The position numbers and the translations under genes are program-made. This document shows, piece after piece, positions 8,305 through 15,986 of a stretch of 64,000 bases of DNA. The stretch lies in contig OMWK01000008.1 in assembly GCA_900314745.1 (NCBI GenBank), forward strand, positions 21,784 to 85,783, in the 5' to 3' direction. Position 1 is the stretch's first letter; each line of letters begins with the position of its first letter. This stretch comes from an uncultured Eubacteriales bacterium. Its GTDB lineage: Bacteria; Bacillota; Clostridia; Saccharofermentanales; Saccharofermentanaceae. Below the pieces are notes generated by a model. It ran no database searches. It was not told the DNA's origin and worked only from the letters and a program-made list of their open reading frames with translations.

Positions 8305-9542
8305 ATAACAGGACCATCGAGAGAATAAAGAAGAGATTTATCGGAATCGCGATGCTTGCGATCTTCCTTGCCATGGTCTTCATCGGCGGTGCTATCCTGC
8401 TTGCGAGTTTCTTCGTGTCGAGAAGTGCGATTAGAAGAGGCCTTGATCAGCTTATTCTGAACGAGGCATATCTTAAGGACCGCGATCTGTCAGAGTACTA
8501 TTTTGACTCGCCGGATATCACGGATATATTTAATACTCAGGTCGGCGATCAGGCTGACTTCTGGCTGGTCCGTTATGATGGGAACGGTCAGCTCCTGTCC
8601 GTTGACGGACGATATCCGGGCAACAGCTATACATTCTTCCTCGGCATGGCCGACGAGATCAAGGAGGGACCTGAAGGGTACGGAAGACAGGGAAGAATCT
8701 GGTATAAATATGCCGACACATTAGACGGCAGTATAATAGCATTTATAGATACGACAGGTGAGATCTATGCGATCAACCGACTTCTCTTTATCACGCTTAT
8801 CGTGTGCCTCGCAGGTCTCGCGGTTACATTTATTCTCGTCACGCATTTCTCTGATTACGTGGTCGCTTCCGAAGCTGAGAACCTGGCCAAGCAGAAGGAC
8901 TTCATCACCAATGCGAGCCATGAGCTTAAGACACCGCTCGCTGTCATACGCGCGAATACGGAGATGAGTCAGATGTTAAACGGCGAGGACGAATGGTCCG
9001 TGTCCACGCTTAAACAGATCGACAATATGAACGGTCTCATAGCAAATCTCGTCATGATCTCAAAGGCACAGGAGATGGAGGACAAGAGCGAGATGGTGAT
9101 GATCGATGTGTCGGGTGTCGTGGCTGATTCGGTTAAGACTTTCGAGCCGGTGGCAGCAAAGGACGGCATTACGCTCTCCACGGACATAGTGCCGGAAGCA
9201 AAGATGAAGGCGGATGCGAGCAAGATAATGCAGCTTACGACCATACTCGTGGACAACGCCATCAAGTACTGCGACGACAAGGGCACAGTGAAGGTCGGGC
9301 TCACGCAGATAAGGAAGAACGCCGTGAGGATGACGGTTACCAACAGCTACGCGGATGGCGCCAATGTTGACTGCAACAAATTCTTCGAAAGGTTTTACCG
9401 CGAAGACAAATCTCATAATATCGACAAGGGCGGATACGGCATAGGTCTGTCTATCGCGGAGAATATCTGCCGCCAGTACAGGGGAACCATTCAGGCTTCG
9501 TGGAAGAACGGCGAGATATCGTTTATCTGCACGCTTTACTGA
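8301..9542 (+). CDS. Membrane sensor histidine kinase
   Basis: A 413-residue HisKA/HATPase_c kinase. TM1 is at residues 13-39, an extracytoplasmic loop of about 120 residues follows, and TM2 is at 160-181. There is no clear HAMP. The H-box ASHELKTPLAVIRANTEM has the phospho-His at residue 207. The ATP-binding domain has DNAIKYC (N box), FERFYRED (F box) and KGGYGIGLSIAENI (G box). It overlaps the regulator by 4 bp (ATGA), so the pair is translationally coupled. The signal sensed is unknown. Confidence 0.93.
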   Translation: MNNRTIERIKKRFIGIAMLAIFLAMVFIGGAILLASFFVSRSAIRRGLDQLILNEAYLKDRDLSEYYFDSPDITDIFNTQVGDQADFWLVRYDGNGQLLSVDGRYPGNSYTFFLGMADEIKEGPEGYGRQGRIWYKYADTLDGSIIAFIDTTGEIYAINRLLFITLIVCLAGLAVTFILVTHFSDYVVASEAENLAKQKDFITNASHELKTPLAVIRANTEMSQMLNGEDEWSVSTLKQIDNMNGLIANLVMISKAQEMEDKSEMVMIDVSGVVADSVKTFEPVAAKDGITLSTDIVPEAKMKADASKIMQLTTILVDNAIKYCDDKGTVKVGLTQIRKNAVRMTVTNSYADGANVDCNKFFERFYREDKSHNIDKGGYGIGLSIAENICRQYRGTIQASWKNGEISFICTLY

Positions 9543-9626
9543 TATCGTATTTTTGCAAAACGCATTTTTATTTGATAATGTAATCCTGATGCCCTGCATC
9601 AATAATATGATGAGGAGAATAAGGAT

Positions 9627-10886
9627 ATGAAGAGTAAGAGAATTGTTGCTTCCCTTCTTACCGGTGTCATGGCCATGTCTGTTTGCAGCTGTGCCATGTT
9701 CGATAAGGATGATGAAGCAGTGCTCGCCGCAGCGGATGCTTATGCCACGGCAATTAAGAAGGTAAAAGTCAGCAAGATCATCGATCTGCTTATTGACGGA
9801 GATGATCATGAAGAGTATCTGGAGTCGCTTACCAACGGCTATGTCGACCAGCAGCTCCCTGAAGGTTACGATGATATCTGCAACGCCATCGCAGGAACCA
9901 TCTCATACGAGATCGATGAGGAGACCGTTGAGTCCTCCAAGAAGAATGCCGAGGCAAGTGTCGACATCACATATACGCTCGTTGATTACAATGCCGTTTA
10001 CGATGAGGTAACTACTGACGGCGGCGATCTTGAGGCTTTTATCGATGCATTGGAAGACAGCCATGCGGATACCATAGAGATAACCCAGACTATGGAGCTT
10101 GTCCTTGAAGACGGTGAATGGCTCGTTGAAGATAACAGAAATAAGAACATCAATGAAGTGTATGCATTCTACGATGATGCACTCGACTTCATATTCGTGC
10201 CTCCGCTAATAGACTATATCAACTATACTGAGTGGTACTATTCCGATAATTCCGTGTATACGAATGTTGAGCGTATTGAGCTCGATCTCATAACGACTTC
10301 GGAAGGCGAATATGCGGAGTTCGAGTTTACATATGAGTATTACTACAATGGTGAGCTCATCTATACCAGTGACACATGGTATGACCAGGGACATTGGATC
10401 GAGGCTTATTACGGTCCGTCTTATGACCCCAATGCGCCGATGGACGGCAGTTACCTTGCGGCCGGTGAATACAGATGCGTAATGTTTGATTTGGACGGCA
10501 ATGTACTTGCCGATTCAACCTGTACGGTCGAGAATTACGGCCAGATAACTCCTACCTCAGATCTTGTCGACGAGCTCGTCTGGTACTATTCAGATGACGG
10601 TGTATACACTGATTTTGCGCAGATCGAGCTCGATATCATTCCTACAGACCTGGGTCAGTCCATCGAATGGGAATTCTGGTACGAGTACTATATCGACGGT
10701 GAGCTTGTGTTCACAAGCGATGAGTGCTGGGATTCAGGATATTATATCGAGAGTTATTACGGTCCCTACCATGATCCTGATGCCCAGGTCAGGCGTGACG
10801 GATGCCTTATTCCGGGCGAGTACACATGCGTAGTCTATAACATGGACGATGAGGAGATCGCGAGATCCACATGTACGGTAGAGTAA
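9627..10886 (+). CDS. Repeat-containing lipoprotein, copy 1
   Basis: A 419-residue predicted lipoprotein. The N-terminal signal peptide ends in the lipobox VCSC (Cys at residue 22). Next is an acidic alpha/beta domain (residues about 30-190; VLAAADAYATAIKKVKVSKI), then two tandem beta-rich units of about 105 residues, each running from EWYYSD/VWYYSD through GELIYTSD/GELVFTSD and YYGP to a conserved STCTVE end. It is a paralogue of the next gene. I know no assigned function. RBS GGAG plus AAGGA precedes the ATG, and a weak promoter TTTGCA-N16-GATAAT lies at 9552-9579. Thr codons are mixed ACC/ACG/ACA. Confidence 0.85.
   Translation: MKSKRIVASLLTGVMAMSVCSCAMFDKDDEAVLAAADAYATAIKKVKVSKIIDLLIDGDDHEEYLESLTNGYVDQQLPEGYDDICNAIAGTISYEIDEETVESSKKNAEASVDITYTLVDYNAVYDEVTTDGGDLEAFIDALEDSHADTIEITQTMELVLEDGEWLVEDNRNKNINEVYAFYDDALDFIFVPPLIDYINYTEWYYSDNSVYTNVERIELDLITTSEGEYAEFEFTYEYYYNGELIYTSDTWYDQGHWIEAYYGPSYDPNAPMDGSYLAAGEYRCVMFDLDGNVLADSTCTVENYGQITPTSDLVDELVWYYSDDGVYTDFAQIELDIIPTDLGQSIEWEFWYEYYIDGELVFTSDECWDSGYYIESYYGPYHDPDAQVRRDGCLIPGEYTCVVYNMDDEEIARSTCTVE
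10209..10883 (+). repeat. Two tandem protein-coding repeat units inside lipoprotein 1
   Basis: Unit 1 (about 10209-10532) and unit 2 (about 10564-10883) encode aligned domains sharing WYYSD, VYT, IELD, GEL, TSD, IE.YYGP.YDP, GEY and STCTVE. The next gene carries one copy of the same unit (about 11626-11952) followed by an unrelated-looking domain. Confidence 0.8.
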
Positions 10887-10916
10887 ACCCTCTAAGATAA
10901 ATAAGGAAAAACATGG

Positions 10917-10946
10917 GCTCCGGGCATTGTCCCGGAGCTTCGTTTT
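10917..10946 (+). terminator. Intrinsic terminator after lipoprotein 1
   Basis: GCTCCGGG (10917-10924) pairs perfectly with CCCGGAGC (10931-10938) across a 6-nt loop, followed by TTCGTTTT. Confidence 0.85.
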
Positions 10947-10969
10947 GTAAACAAAATATTAAGCAAAAT

Positions 10970-10998
10970 TAGACATATAGTAAACTTTGTTTTATAAT
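10970..10998 (+). promoter_or_regulatory. Sigma-A-type promoter for lipoprotein 2
   Basis: TAGACA (10970-10975), 17-bp spacer, then consensus TATAAT (10993-10998). The predicted 5' UTR of about 38 nt contains a TGGAGG ribosome site before the ATG at 11044. Confidence 0.88.
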
Positions 10999-11043
10999 AA
11001 GCATTAGCGTTTAATAAATGCAGAATCGAATGGAGGATATTTT

Positions 11044-12372
11044 ATGAAAGTCGATTTTAAGAAGTTGACTGCAGCTACTCTTTCTGTCGCTATGCTCGCT
11101 TCCCTTTCCGGATGTGCATTGTTCGACAAGGACGACGATGCAGTTCTTGAAGTAGCCGGAGATTATGCAGAAGCTATTAAGAAGTTTAAGGCTGCTGACA
11201 TTCTCGAGCTTGTTGCAGATCCCAGTTTCACAGAGGAAGATATCAATGATCATATCGATACTGATCCTACCCTCTATGGTGAAGATTATGAGGCAATCTG
11301 CTCTGCTATTGCAGGCACACTCGATTACACAATCGATGAGGAGTCTGTTGAGTCTTCCAAGAAGGACGGCAAGGCAAGTGTTGACATTACATTCACAATC
11401 GCTGATTACGCAGCTGCATATGATTCCGTAACTGCTGATGGCGGCGATCTTGATGCTTTCCTCGATGCAATTGCAGATGCCGATACACAGGAGATCGAGA
11501 TTACAGTTGATTTCGTAAGAGATGATGATGAATGGCTCGTAGATGATGAGGACGGCGAGAACATTCAGAAGGTTTATGCTTTCTACATAGATGCTCTTGA
11601 TTACTCATTCGCACCTGCTATCTCTCCTGACCTTATCGAAGAGATCGAGTGGTACTATTCCGATAACGGCGTTTACACAGACGTTTACACAATCGAGCTC
11701 GACATCATCCCTGTAACTGAGGCACAGGAGATCGAGTGGCAGTTCACATATGAGTATTACCGCGATGGTGAGCTCATCTACACAAGTGACGCATGCACAG
11801 ACCAGGGTTACTGGATCGAGAGCTACTACGGAACAGGTTATGATTCCGCAGCTGCTGTAGACGAGAACGGTTACCTCATCGCAGGTTCTTACGAGTGTAT
11901 CGTTTACGACATGGCTGGCAATGTTCTTGCTGATTCTACATGTACAGTTGAGAACGGCGGTTCCACACAGGTTGTTCCTGTTGTAGATGACGACGATATC
12001 GCTCAGAGCTGGAGCAACGGTGTTGAAGAGTATTGGTATTCTTACTCTGACGGTTCCGGATATGCTATGGATACAGGCGACTACACAACTGATGAGACAA
12101 TCATCGAGTTCACATGCCAGGTATACGATGAGGATACATTCGCATACTATCCTGTATATTACGAGGTATACTACTCTGCAGATGGCGACATCGACAATGC
12201 TGAGCAGGTTTACACAGGTACAATCACACCTTCCGAGTACTCCAACGGTTACTTCTATGAGTTCCAGTATGTTGATAACAGCGGATTGGATGCAGGTTCC
12301 TACTTCTTCGTAGGCGGTCCTGATGCTTCCGGAGATGTAATCCTCTTCACAGCACAGGCTGAGGTATCCTGA
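11044..12372 (+). CDS. Repeat-containing lipoprotein, copy 2
   Basis: A 442-residue paralogue of the upstream lipoprotein, with lipobox LSGC (Cys at residue 22) and the same acidic N-terminal domain (VLEVAGDYAEAIKKFKAADI). It carries one copy of the beta-rich WYYSD...STCTVE unit (residues about 195-303). The second unit is replaced by a different about 120-residue Tyr/Asp-rich domain starting near WSNGVEEYWYSYSDG. Codon choice is strongly biased (Thr ACA, Ala GCA/GCT) like ppdK and serA, and it has its own consensus promoter, so it is probably an abundant surface protein. The function is unknown; the acidic surface could suit cation or ligand binding, but this is a guess. Confidence 0.86.
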   Translation: MKVDFKKLTAATLSVAMLASLSGCALFDKDDDAVLEVAGDYAEAIKKFKAADILELVADPSFTEEDINDHIDTDPTLYGEDYEAICSAIAGTLDYTIDEESVESSKKDGKASVDITFTIADYAAAYDSVTADGGDLDAFLDAIADADTQEIEITVDFVRDDDEWLVDDEDGENIQKVYAFYIDALDYSFAPAISPDLIEEIEWYYSDNGVYTDVYTIELDIIPVTEAQEIEWQFTYEYYRDGELIYTSDACTDQGYWIESYYGTGYDSAAAVDENGYLIAGSYECIVYDMAGNVLADSTCTVENGGSTQVVPVVDDDDIAQSWSNGVEEYWYSYSDGSGYAMDTGDYTTDETIIEFTCQVYDEDTFAYYPVYYEVYYSADGDIDNAEQVYTGTITPSEYSNGYFYEFQYVDNSGLDAGSYFFVGGPDASGDVILFTAQAEVS

Positions 12373-12404
12373 TTACCGATTGAACTTGAATTGAGTTCTT
12401 AACG

Positions 12405-12432
12405 AAGCTCCGGGTCTTCCCGGAGCTTTTTT
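12405..12432 (+). terminator. Intrinsic terminator after lipoprotein 2
   Basis: AAGCTCCGGG (12405-12414) pairs with CCCGGAGCTT (12419-12428) across a TCTT loop and runs into TTTTTT. An extended -10 for the next gene, TGG-TATGAT (12434-12442), starts within the next bases. Confidence 0.92.
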
Positions 12433-12448
12433 ATGGTATGATTTCTCT

Positions 12449-13372
12449 ATGAATCAGAACGGGAAGACAAAACTGATCATATCGGGAGTGCTGGCGGTCA
12501 TACTGGTTACGGCGACCCTGATCACTCTGATTGCATTAAGAAGAGAGAAGCCCATTGAAGAGACGGCCGTATCTTTGGACTATGAGATTACTTTGAGTGC
12601 GGCAAGCAACGCGGAGAATGTTCCTCAGGCATCTGCTCAGACTGATTCCGGAATGAGCGATTATTCATCATATCCTTTGAAAACACCTTCAGAGTGTCAG
12701 GCAGTGATCGACGCATATGCGGCGGATCACGGGATCGATCCTCTTACATATCCTATCGACATGGTAAATCTTCTGTCGACCAATCCCGACACACTCGATT
12801 TTGTTTTGCACTATCCCGAGTATGCAGGAACACAGGATGGTCCCGAATACCCCGGATCAATAGACATGAGCGGCGACTTTACTACCGTAAGGGTTCCCGA
12901 ATACTATCAGTTCGATATAAGGTGGGGCTACAAGACATATGCGGGAGGCATCGTCGGCCTTAACGGAAGCGGTCCGACTGCGCTCTCGATGGCTGCATCG
13001 TATCTTCTCGGCAACCGCGATATGAACCCGGCATGGATGGCTTCATATGCCGAGAATAATAATTACACGCTGGAGGGTGGCACGAACTGGACTTTGATGA
13101 GTGACGGTGCCACGGGACTTGGCATCGATGTAACGCCCATAACTGCGGAACAGGACAGAATAGAGAGAAATCTCGACGTCGGCAACCTTGTAATGTGCCT
13201 TATGGGTCCGGGTGACTTTACGACGTCGGCTCAGTACATACTTATCGTAGGATATTCGGATGAAGGATATGAGATAAGAGATCCCGGCAGCCCTTCGAGA
13301 ACCGCGTTAAGATGGCAGTACGACAGACTCGCACCGCAGATGGACGGCTGCTGGATAATGAGAATTCTTTAA
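12449..13372 (+). CDS. Membrane-anchored C39-like domain protein, probably catalytically dead
   Basis: A 307-residue protein with one N-terminal transmembrane segment (about residues 8-30), a linker, and a papain-fold Peptidase_C39_2-like domain (about 147-307) on the outside. The fold signature is clear: VPEYYQFDIRWGY, GPTALSMAASYLLG, GGTNWTLM, YILIVGYSDEGYEIRDPGS. Active members have GCGPT with the nucleophile Cys and a His before the IVxxGY strand. Here these are Ser174 (NGSGPT) and Gln262 (SAQYILIVGY). Asp278 is retained. The protein is therefore more likely a binding domain than a protease. No Shine-Dalgarno is visible; an extended -10 ends 6 nt before ATG. Confidence 0.8.
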   Translation: MNQNGKTKLIISGVLAVILVTATLITLIALRREKPIEETAVSLDYEITLSAASNAENVPQASAQTDSGMSDYSSYPLKTPSECQAVIDAYAADHGIDPLTYPIDMVNLLSTNPDTLDFVLHYPEYAGTQDGPEYPGSIDMSGDFTTVRVPEYYQFDIRWGYKTYAGGIVGLNGSGPTALSMAASYLLGNRDMNPAWMASYAENNNYTLEGGTNWTLMSDGATGLGIDVTPITAEQDRIERNLDVGNLVMCLMGPGDFTTSAQYILIVGYSDEGYEIRDPGSPSRTALRWQYDRLAPQMDGCWIMRIL

Positions 13373-14319
13373 TTATATCTGCTGATGATCCGGTTCAGAT
13401 CCGGGGCACCGGGAAGTCCGCTTGTAAATGCCGAGAGGGCAGCGCATTCATTGGAGAACTTAAGAGAAGTTCCGGCATCTTCGATCCTGTCCAGCATGTA
13501 GACATAGGACGCCGTCATGGTATCTCCTGCACCTATTGTGCTTATTACGTCGCCGCTGATTCCGGGAACATGGAAGAACCCGCCGTCATCCGTAAGAATC
13601 GCGGCACCCTGATCTCCGAGCGATACCAGAACGTTCATTGCGCCCTTGTCCTTAAGCATCTTTGCCGCCTCTTTGATCTTTGAGATATCAGAGCCGGTGC
13701 TTATATCCATTCCCGTAAGCAGGGATAATTCACGTGCATTGGGCTTGATGAGGAAAGGTCTTAATTCAAGGCACTTAAGAAGAGCTTCACCTTCGAAGTC
13801 CAGCACAAGCCGAAGTCCCGGCTTCGATTTAAGAACTTCGTTTGCTATGTAATGGTAAGTATCGGACTTAAGTCCCGATGCGAGAGATCCTGATATAAAC
13901 AGGGTATCGCAGCTGCTTTCATCGATCTTTGAGATGAGTCTTCTGATATCCTGATCCGTGATCGATGGTCCCGGACCGTTGACCTCGGTCTCTATCCCGA
14001 AGCCGTCGGTAAGCTTAAGGTTGACTCTTGTGTGTCCCTTAACTTCGATGAATGAGGCGCTGATGCCTTGAAGTCTTATGTCGTCGATGACTTCGCGTCC
14101 CGTGAAACCCGCGGTGAAACCAGTGGCTTCAACTTCGGATGAAGGGGAGAGGCGCTTCAGGATCTTTGCTACGTTAATGCCTTTGCCGCCCGCCTCAAAG
14201 TATTCATTTAAGGCGCGGTTAACGGACGGTGCCTCTGGAGTGCCGTTCTTAAGAGCCTGCCCCTCGGGCAGACGCATGTAGTGATCAATCGACGGATTTA
14301 TCGTCAGCGTCAGGTACAT
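13369..14319 (-). CDS. PfkB-family sugar kinase, 1-phosphofructokinase-like
   Basis: A 316-residue ribokinase-fold kinase. Motifs typical of FruK/LacC are the N-terminal LTLTINPSIDHYM, the sugar-binding EAGGKGINVAKIL (GGKG), NGPGPSI, DTLFISGSLASGL, and the anion-hole/catalytic base motif TIGAGDTMTASYV near residue 255. It probably phosphorylates fructose 1-phosphate or a related phosphosugar. No PTS fructose genes are adjacent. Its start overlaps the end of the radical SAM gene by 35 bp, so it is translated from the same mRNA as the SCIFF genes. Its stop overlaps the stop of the convergent C39-like gene within TTAA. Confidence 0.87.
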   Translation of the reverse strand: MYLTLTINPSIDHYMRLPEGQALKNGTPEAPSVNRALNEYFEAGGKGINVAKILKRLSPSSEVEATGFTAGFTGREVIDDIRLQGISASFIEVKGHTRVNLKLTDGFGIETEVNGPGPSITDQDIRRLISKIDESSCDTLFISGSLASGLKSDTYHYIANEVLKSKPGLRLVLDFEGEALLKCLELRPFLIKPNARELSLLTGMDISTGSDISKIKEAAKMLKDKGAMNVLVSLGDQGAAILTDDGGFFHVPGISGDVISTIGAGDTMTASYVYMLDRIEDAGTSLKFSNECAALSAFTSGLPGAPDLNRIISRYN

Positions 14320-15694
14320 AGATGTCCTCTTCGCTTAAGTTGGAAAGGCGCACTGCGAGAGCGCACTCAATTCTCTTTCGAAAGAGTTTGCAGCCGTAGT
14401 CGTAGATATCCGTGATGGAGCCGCCGGAGTGGTAAGCGTTGGCAGCACATCCGCCGGAGCAGTAGAGCTTCGCCCAGCAGTCCTTGCAGCCCTCTCTCGT
14501 GTAGCAGTTTACCTGCGCGAACTCGTCGCTTACTTCTCTGCCGTGAGGCGTGAATCCTTCGAAGATATCGCCGAGCTTCATTCTCTCATCGCCTACGAAC
14601 TGATGGCAGGGATAGAGGTCGCCCCAGGGTGTTACAGCCACATACTCAGTGCCCGCGCCGCAGCCCGAGATCCTCTTGTAGATGCAGGGACCGCATGTCA
14701 GGTCGAGCATGTAGTGGTAGAAAGTAAAGCCGTTGCCCTCGGCGTTTCTTCTGATCATCTCGTGTGCGAGTTCCTCGTACTGCTCCATGAGAACGGGAAG
14801 GTCCTCTTCCGTCAGGAACGACGGGGAGTCGGGAGAGGTGACCACGGGCTCCATCGAGAGCTCCTTGAATCCCAGATCCGCCATGTGCTTAATGTCGTTT
14901 ACGAAGTCGGTGTTAAAGTGGGTGTACGTACCCCTCATGTAGTAGCTCTTGTCGCCTCTTGCTTCGACGAATTTTCTAAACTTGGGAACAATCGTGTCGT
15001 AGGAGCCGTTGCCCTTCATATCGACGCGGAAACGGTCATTGACTTCCTTCCTTCCGTCGAGGCTCAGAACCACGTTGTGCATCTCCTTGTTGCAGAACTC
15101 GATGACATCGTCGTCGATGTTGACGCCGTTTGTCGTAAGGGTGAACCTGATATTCTTGCCTGCATCCTTCTCGATCGAACGGCCGTAAAGCACCAGCTGC
15201 TTTACCACTTCCCAGTTCATCAACGGCTCACCTCCGAAGAAGTCGATGTCGAGATTCTTGTGGTAGCCGGAGTTCTCGATAAGAAAATCTATGGCGCGCT
15301 TACCTGTCTCGAAGCTCATGAGCCCTCTCTTGCCGTGGAACTTGCCCTGTGCCGCGAAGCAGTAGGAGCAGTTCAGGTTGCAGGTGTGTGCAACGTGGAG
15401 GCAGAGAGCCTTCAGCGTCCACTTTCTCTTCTTGAGGTCATAAGCGATGTTGGCATACTTGTCGGGGGCGAAGAGCTTGCCTGCGGCCTTCAGGTCTTCG
15501 ATGTCCTTTATGCACTCGTCGACTTCTTCTTCCGATATGGAGAACATGGGGCAGACCTTGCTTACGATCTCGTCCCTTGTGCTGTTCTCATACATCTGAA
15601 TGATCTCGTAAGCGACCTCGTCCACCATGTGGATGGATCCCGAGAACACGTCGAGAACAATATTCTTATCGTCGAATTTGTAGCAATGAATCAT
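14285..15694 (-). CDS. scfB: Radical SAM/SPASM maturase of the SCIFF peptide
   Basis: A 469-residue radical SAM enzyme that installs Cys-derived thioether crosslinks in the neighbouring Cys-rich peptide. An N-terminal RRE-like region (about 1-80) precedes the CNLNCSYC cluster motif (CX3CX2C, near residue 95), then FFGGEPLMNWEVV and LTTNGVNI. The C-terminal SPASM region has many cysteines: CGPCIY, GCGAGTE, YPCHQF, CYTREGCKDCWAKLYCSGGCAAN and YGCKLF. This pattern and the SCIFF gene 88 bp upstream identify the family. RBS TAGGAG precedes the ATG. A hairpin with a U run lies between the peptide gene and this gene. Confidence 0.93.
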   Translation of the reverse strand: MIHCYKFDDKNIVLDVFSGSIHMVDEVAYEIIQMYENSTRDEIVSKVCPMFSISEEEVDECIKDIEDLKAAGKLFAPDKYANIAYDLKKRKWTLKALCLHVAHTCNLNCSYCFAAQGKFHGKRGLMSFETGKRAIDFLIENSGYHKNLDIDFFGGEPLMNWEVVKQLVLYGRSIEKDAGKNIRFTLTTNGVNIDDDVIEFCNKEMHNVVLSLDGRKEVNDRFRVDMKGNGSYDTIVPKFRKFVEARGDKSYYMRGTYTHFNTDFVNDIKHMADLGFKELSMEPVVTSPDSPSFLTEEDLPVLMEQYEELAHEMIRRNAEGNGFTFYHYMLDLTCGPCIYKRISGCGAGTEYVAVTPWGDLYPCHQFVGDERMKLGDIFEGFTPHGREVSDEFAQVNCYTREGCKDCWAKLYCSGGCAANAYHSGGSITDIYDYGCKLFRKRIECALAVRLSNLSEEDIYVPDADDKSVD

Positions 15695-15718
15695 GTATAA
15701 CTCCTATAGAAAGGCAGT

Positions 15719-15748
15719 AAAAAAGTCTCATAATTTACATTACGAGAC
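15719..15748 (-). terminator. Hairpin between SCIFF peptide and maturase genes
   Basis: On the minus strand GTCTCGTA pairs with TATGAGAC (one G-U) around an AT-rich loop and is followed by a run of T. It probably acts as a partial terminator that keeps the maturase message below that of its peptide substrate; no separate maturase promoter is obvious. Confidence 0.65.
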
Positions 15749-15782
15749 CTTTTGCTCTGCTCATTTTACAGAAATCCTGTAA

Positions 15783-15926
15783 TCAGGACTTCTTCTCGCA
15801 AGCCTGGTTAGCAACACCGCAGGATGTCTTGCAAGCTGACTGGCAGGATGTCTGGCACTCGCCGCAGCCGCCTTCCTTAGCGGACTTGGAAAGATCGCGA
15901 GTGTTGATAGTAACGATTCTGGACAT
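15783..15926 (-). CDS. scfA: SCIFF (six-cysteines-in-45) RiPP precursor peptide
   Basis: A 47-residue ribosomal peptide. The core GGCGECQTSCQSACKTSCG (residues 19-37) plus ACEKKS at the end gives six cysteines at 21, 24, 28, 32, 36 and 43. This is the hallmark of the SCIFF ranthipeptide family that is nearly universal in Clostridia. The leader is MSRIVTINTRDLSKSAKE. The short start at 15926 is chosen over longer in-frame extensions because a GGGGGAG ribosome site lies just before it and a promoter lies just upstream. The mature product's role is not established. Confidence 0.94.
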   Translation of the reverse strand: MSRIVTINTRDLSKSAKEGGCGECQTSCQSACKTSCGVANQACEKKS

Positions 15927-15956
15927 ACCAAACTCCCCCTTAAATTTAATAGACGG

Positions 15957-15986
15957 ATTATACTTTATATTATTAACTGATGTCAA
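15957..15986 (-). promoter_or_regulatory. Sigma-A-type promoter for the SCIFF operon
   Basis: On the minus strand TTGACA (15981-15986), 18-bp spacer, TATAAT (15957-15962). Both hexamers match consensus. The -35 box overlaps the stop codon of the upstream decarboxylase gene. Confidence 0.92.

Noticed and set aside
14429..15700. 423-codon open frame on the plus strand opposite the SCIFF maturase
   Set aside because: It is the antisense shadow of a well-supported radical SAM gene, has no ribosome site and shows no recognisable family. Long shadows are common at this GC content.
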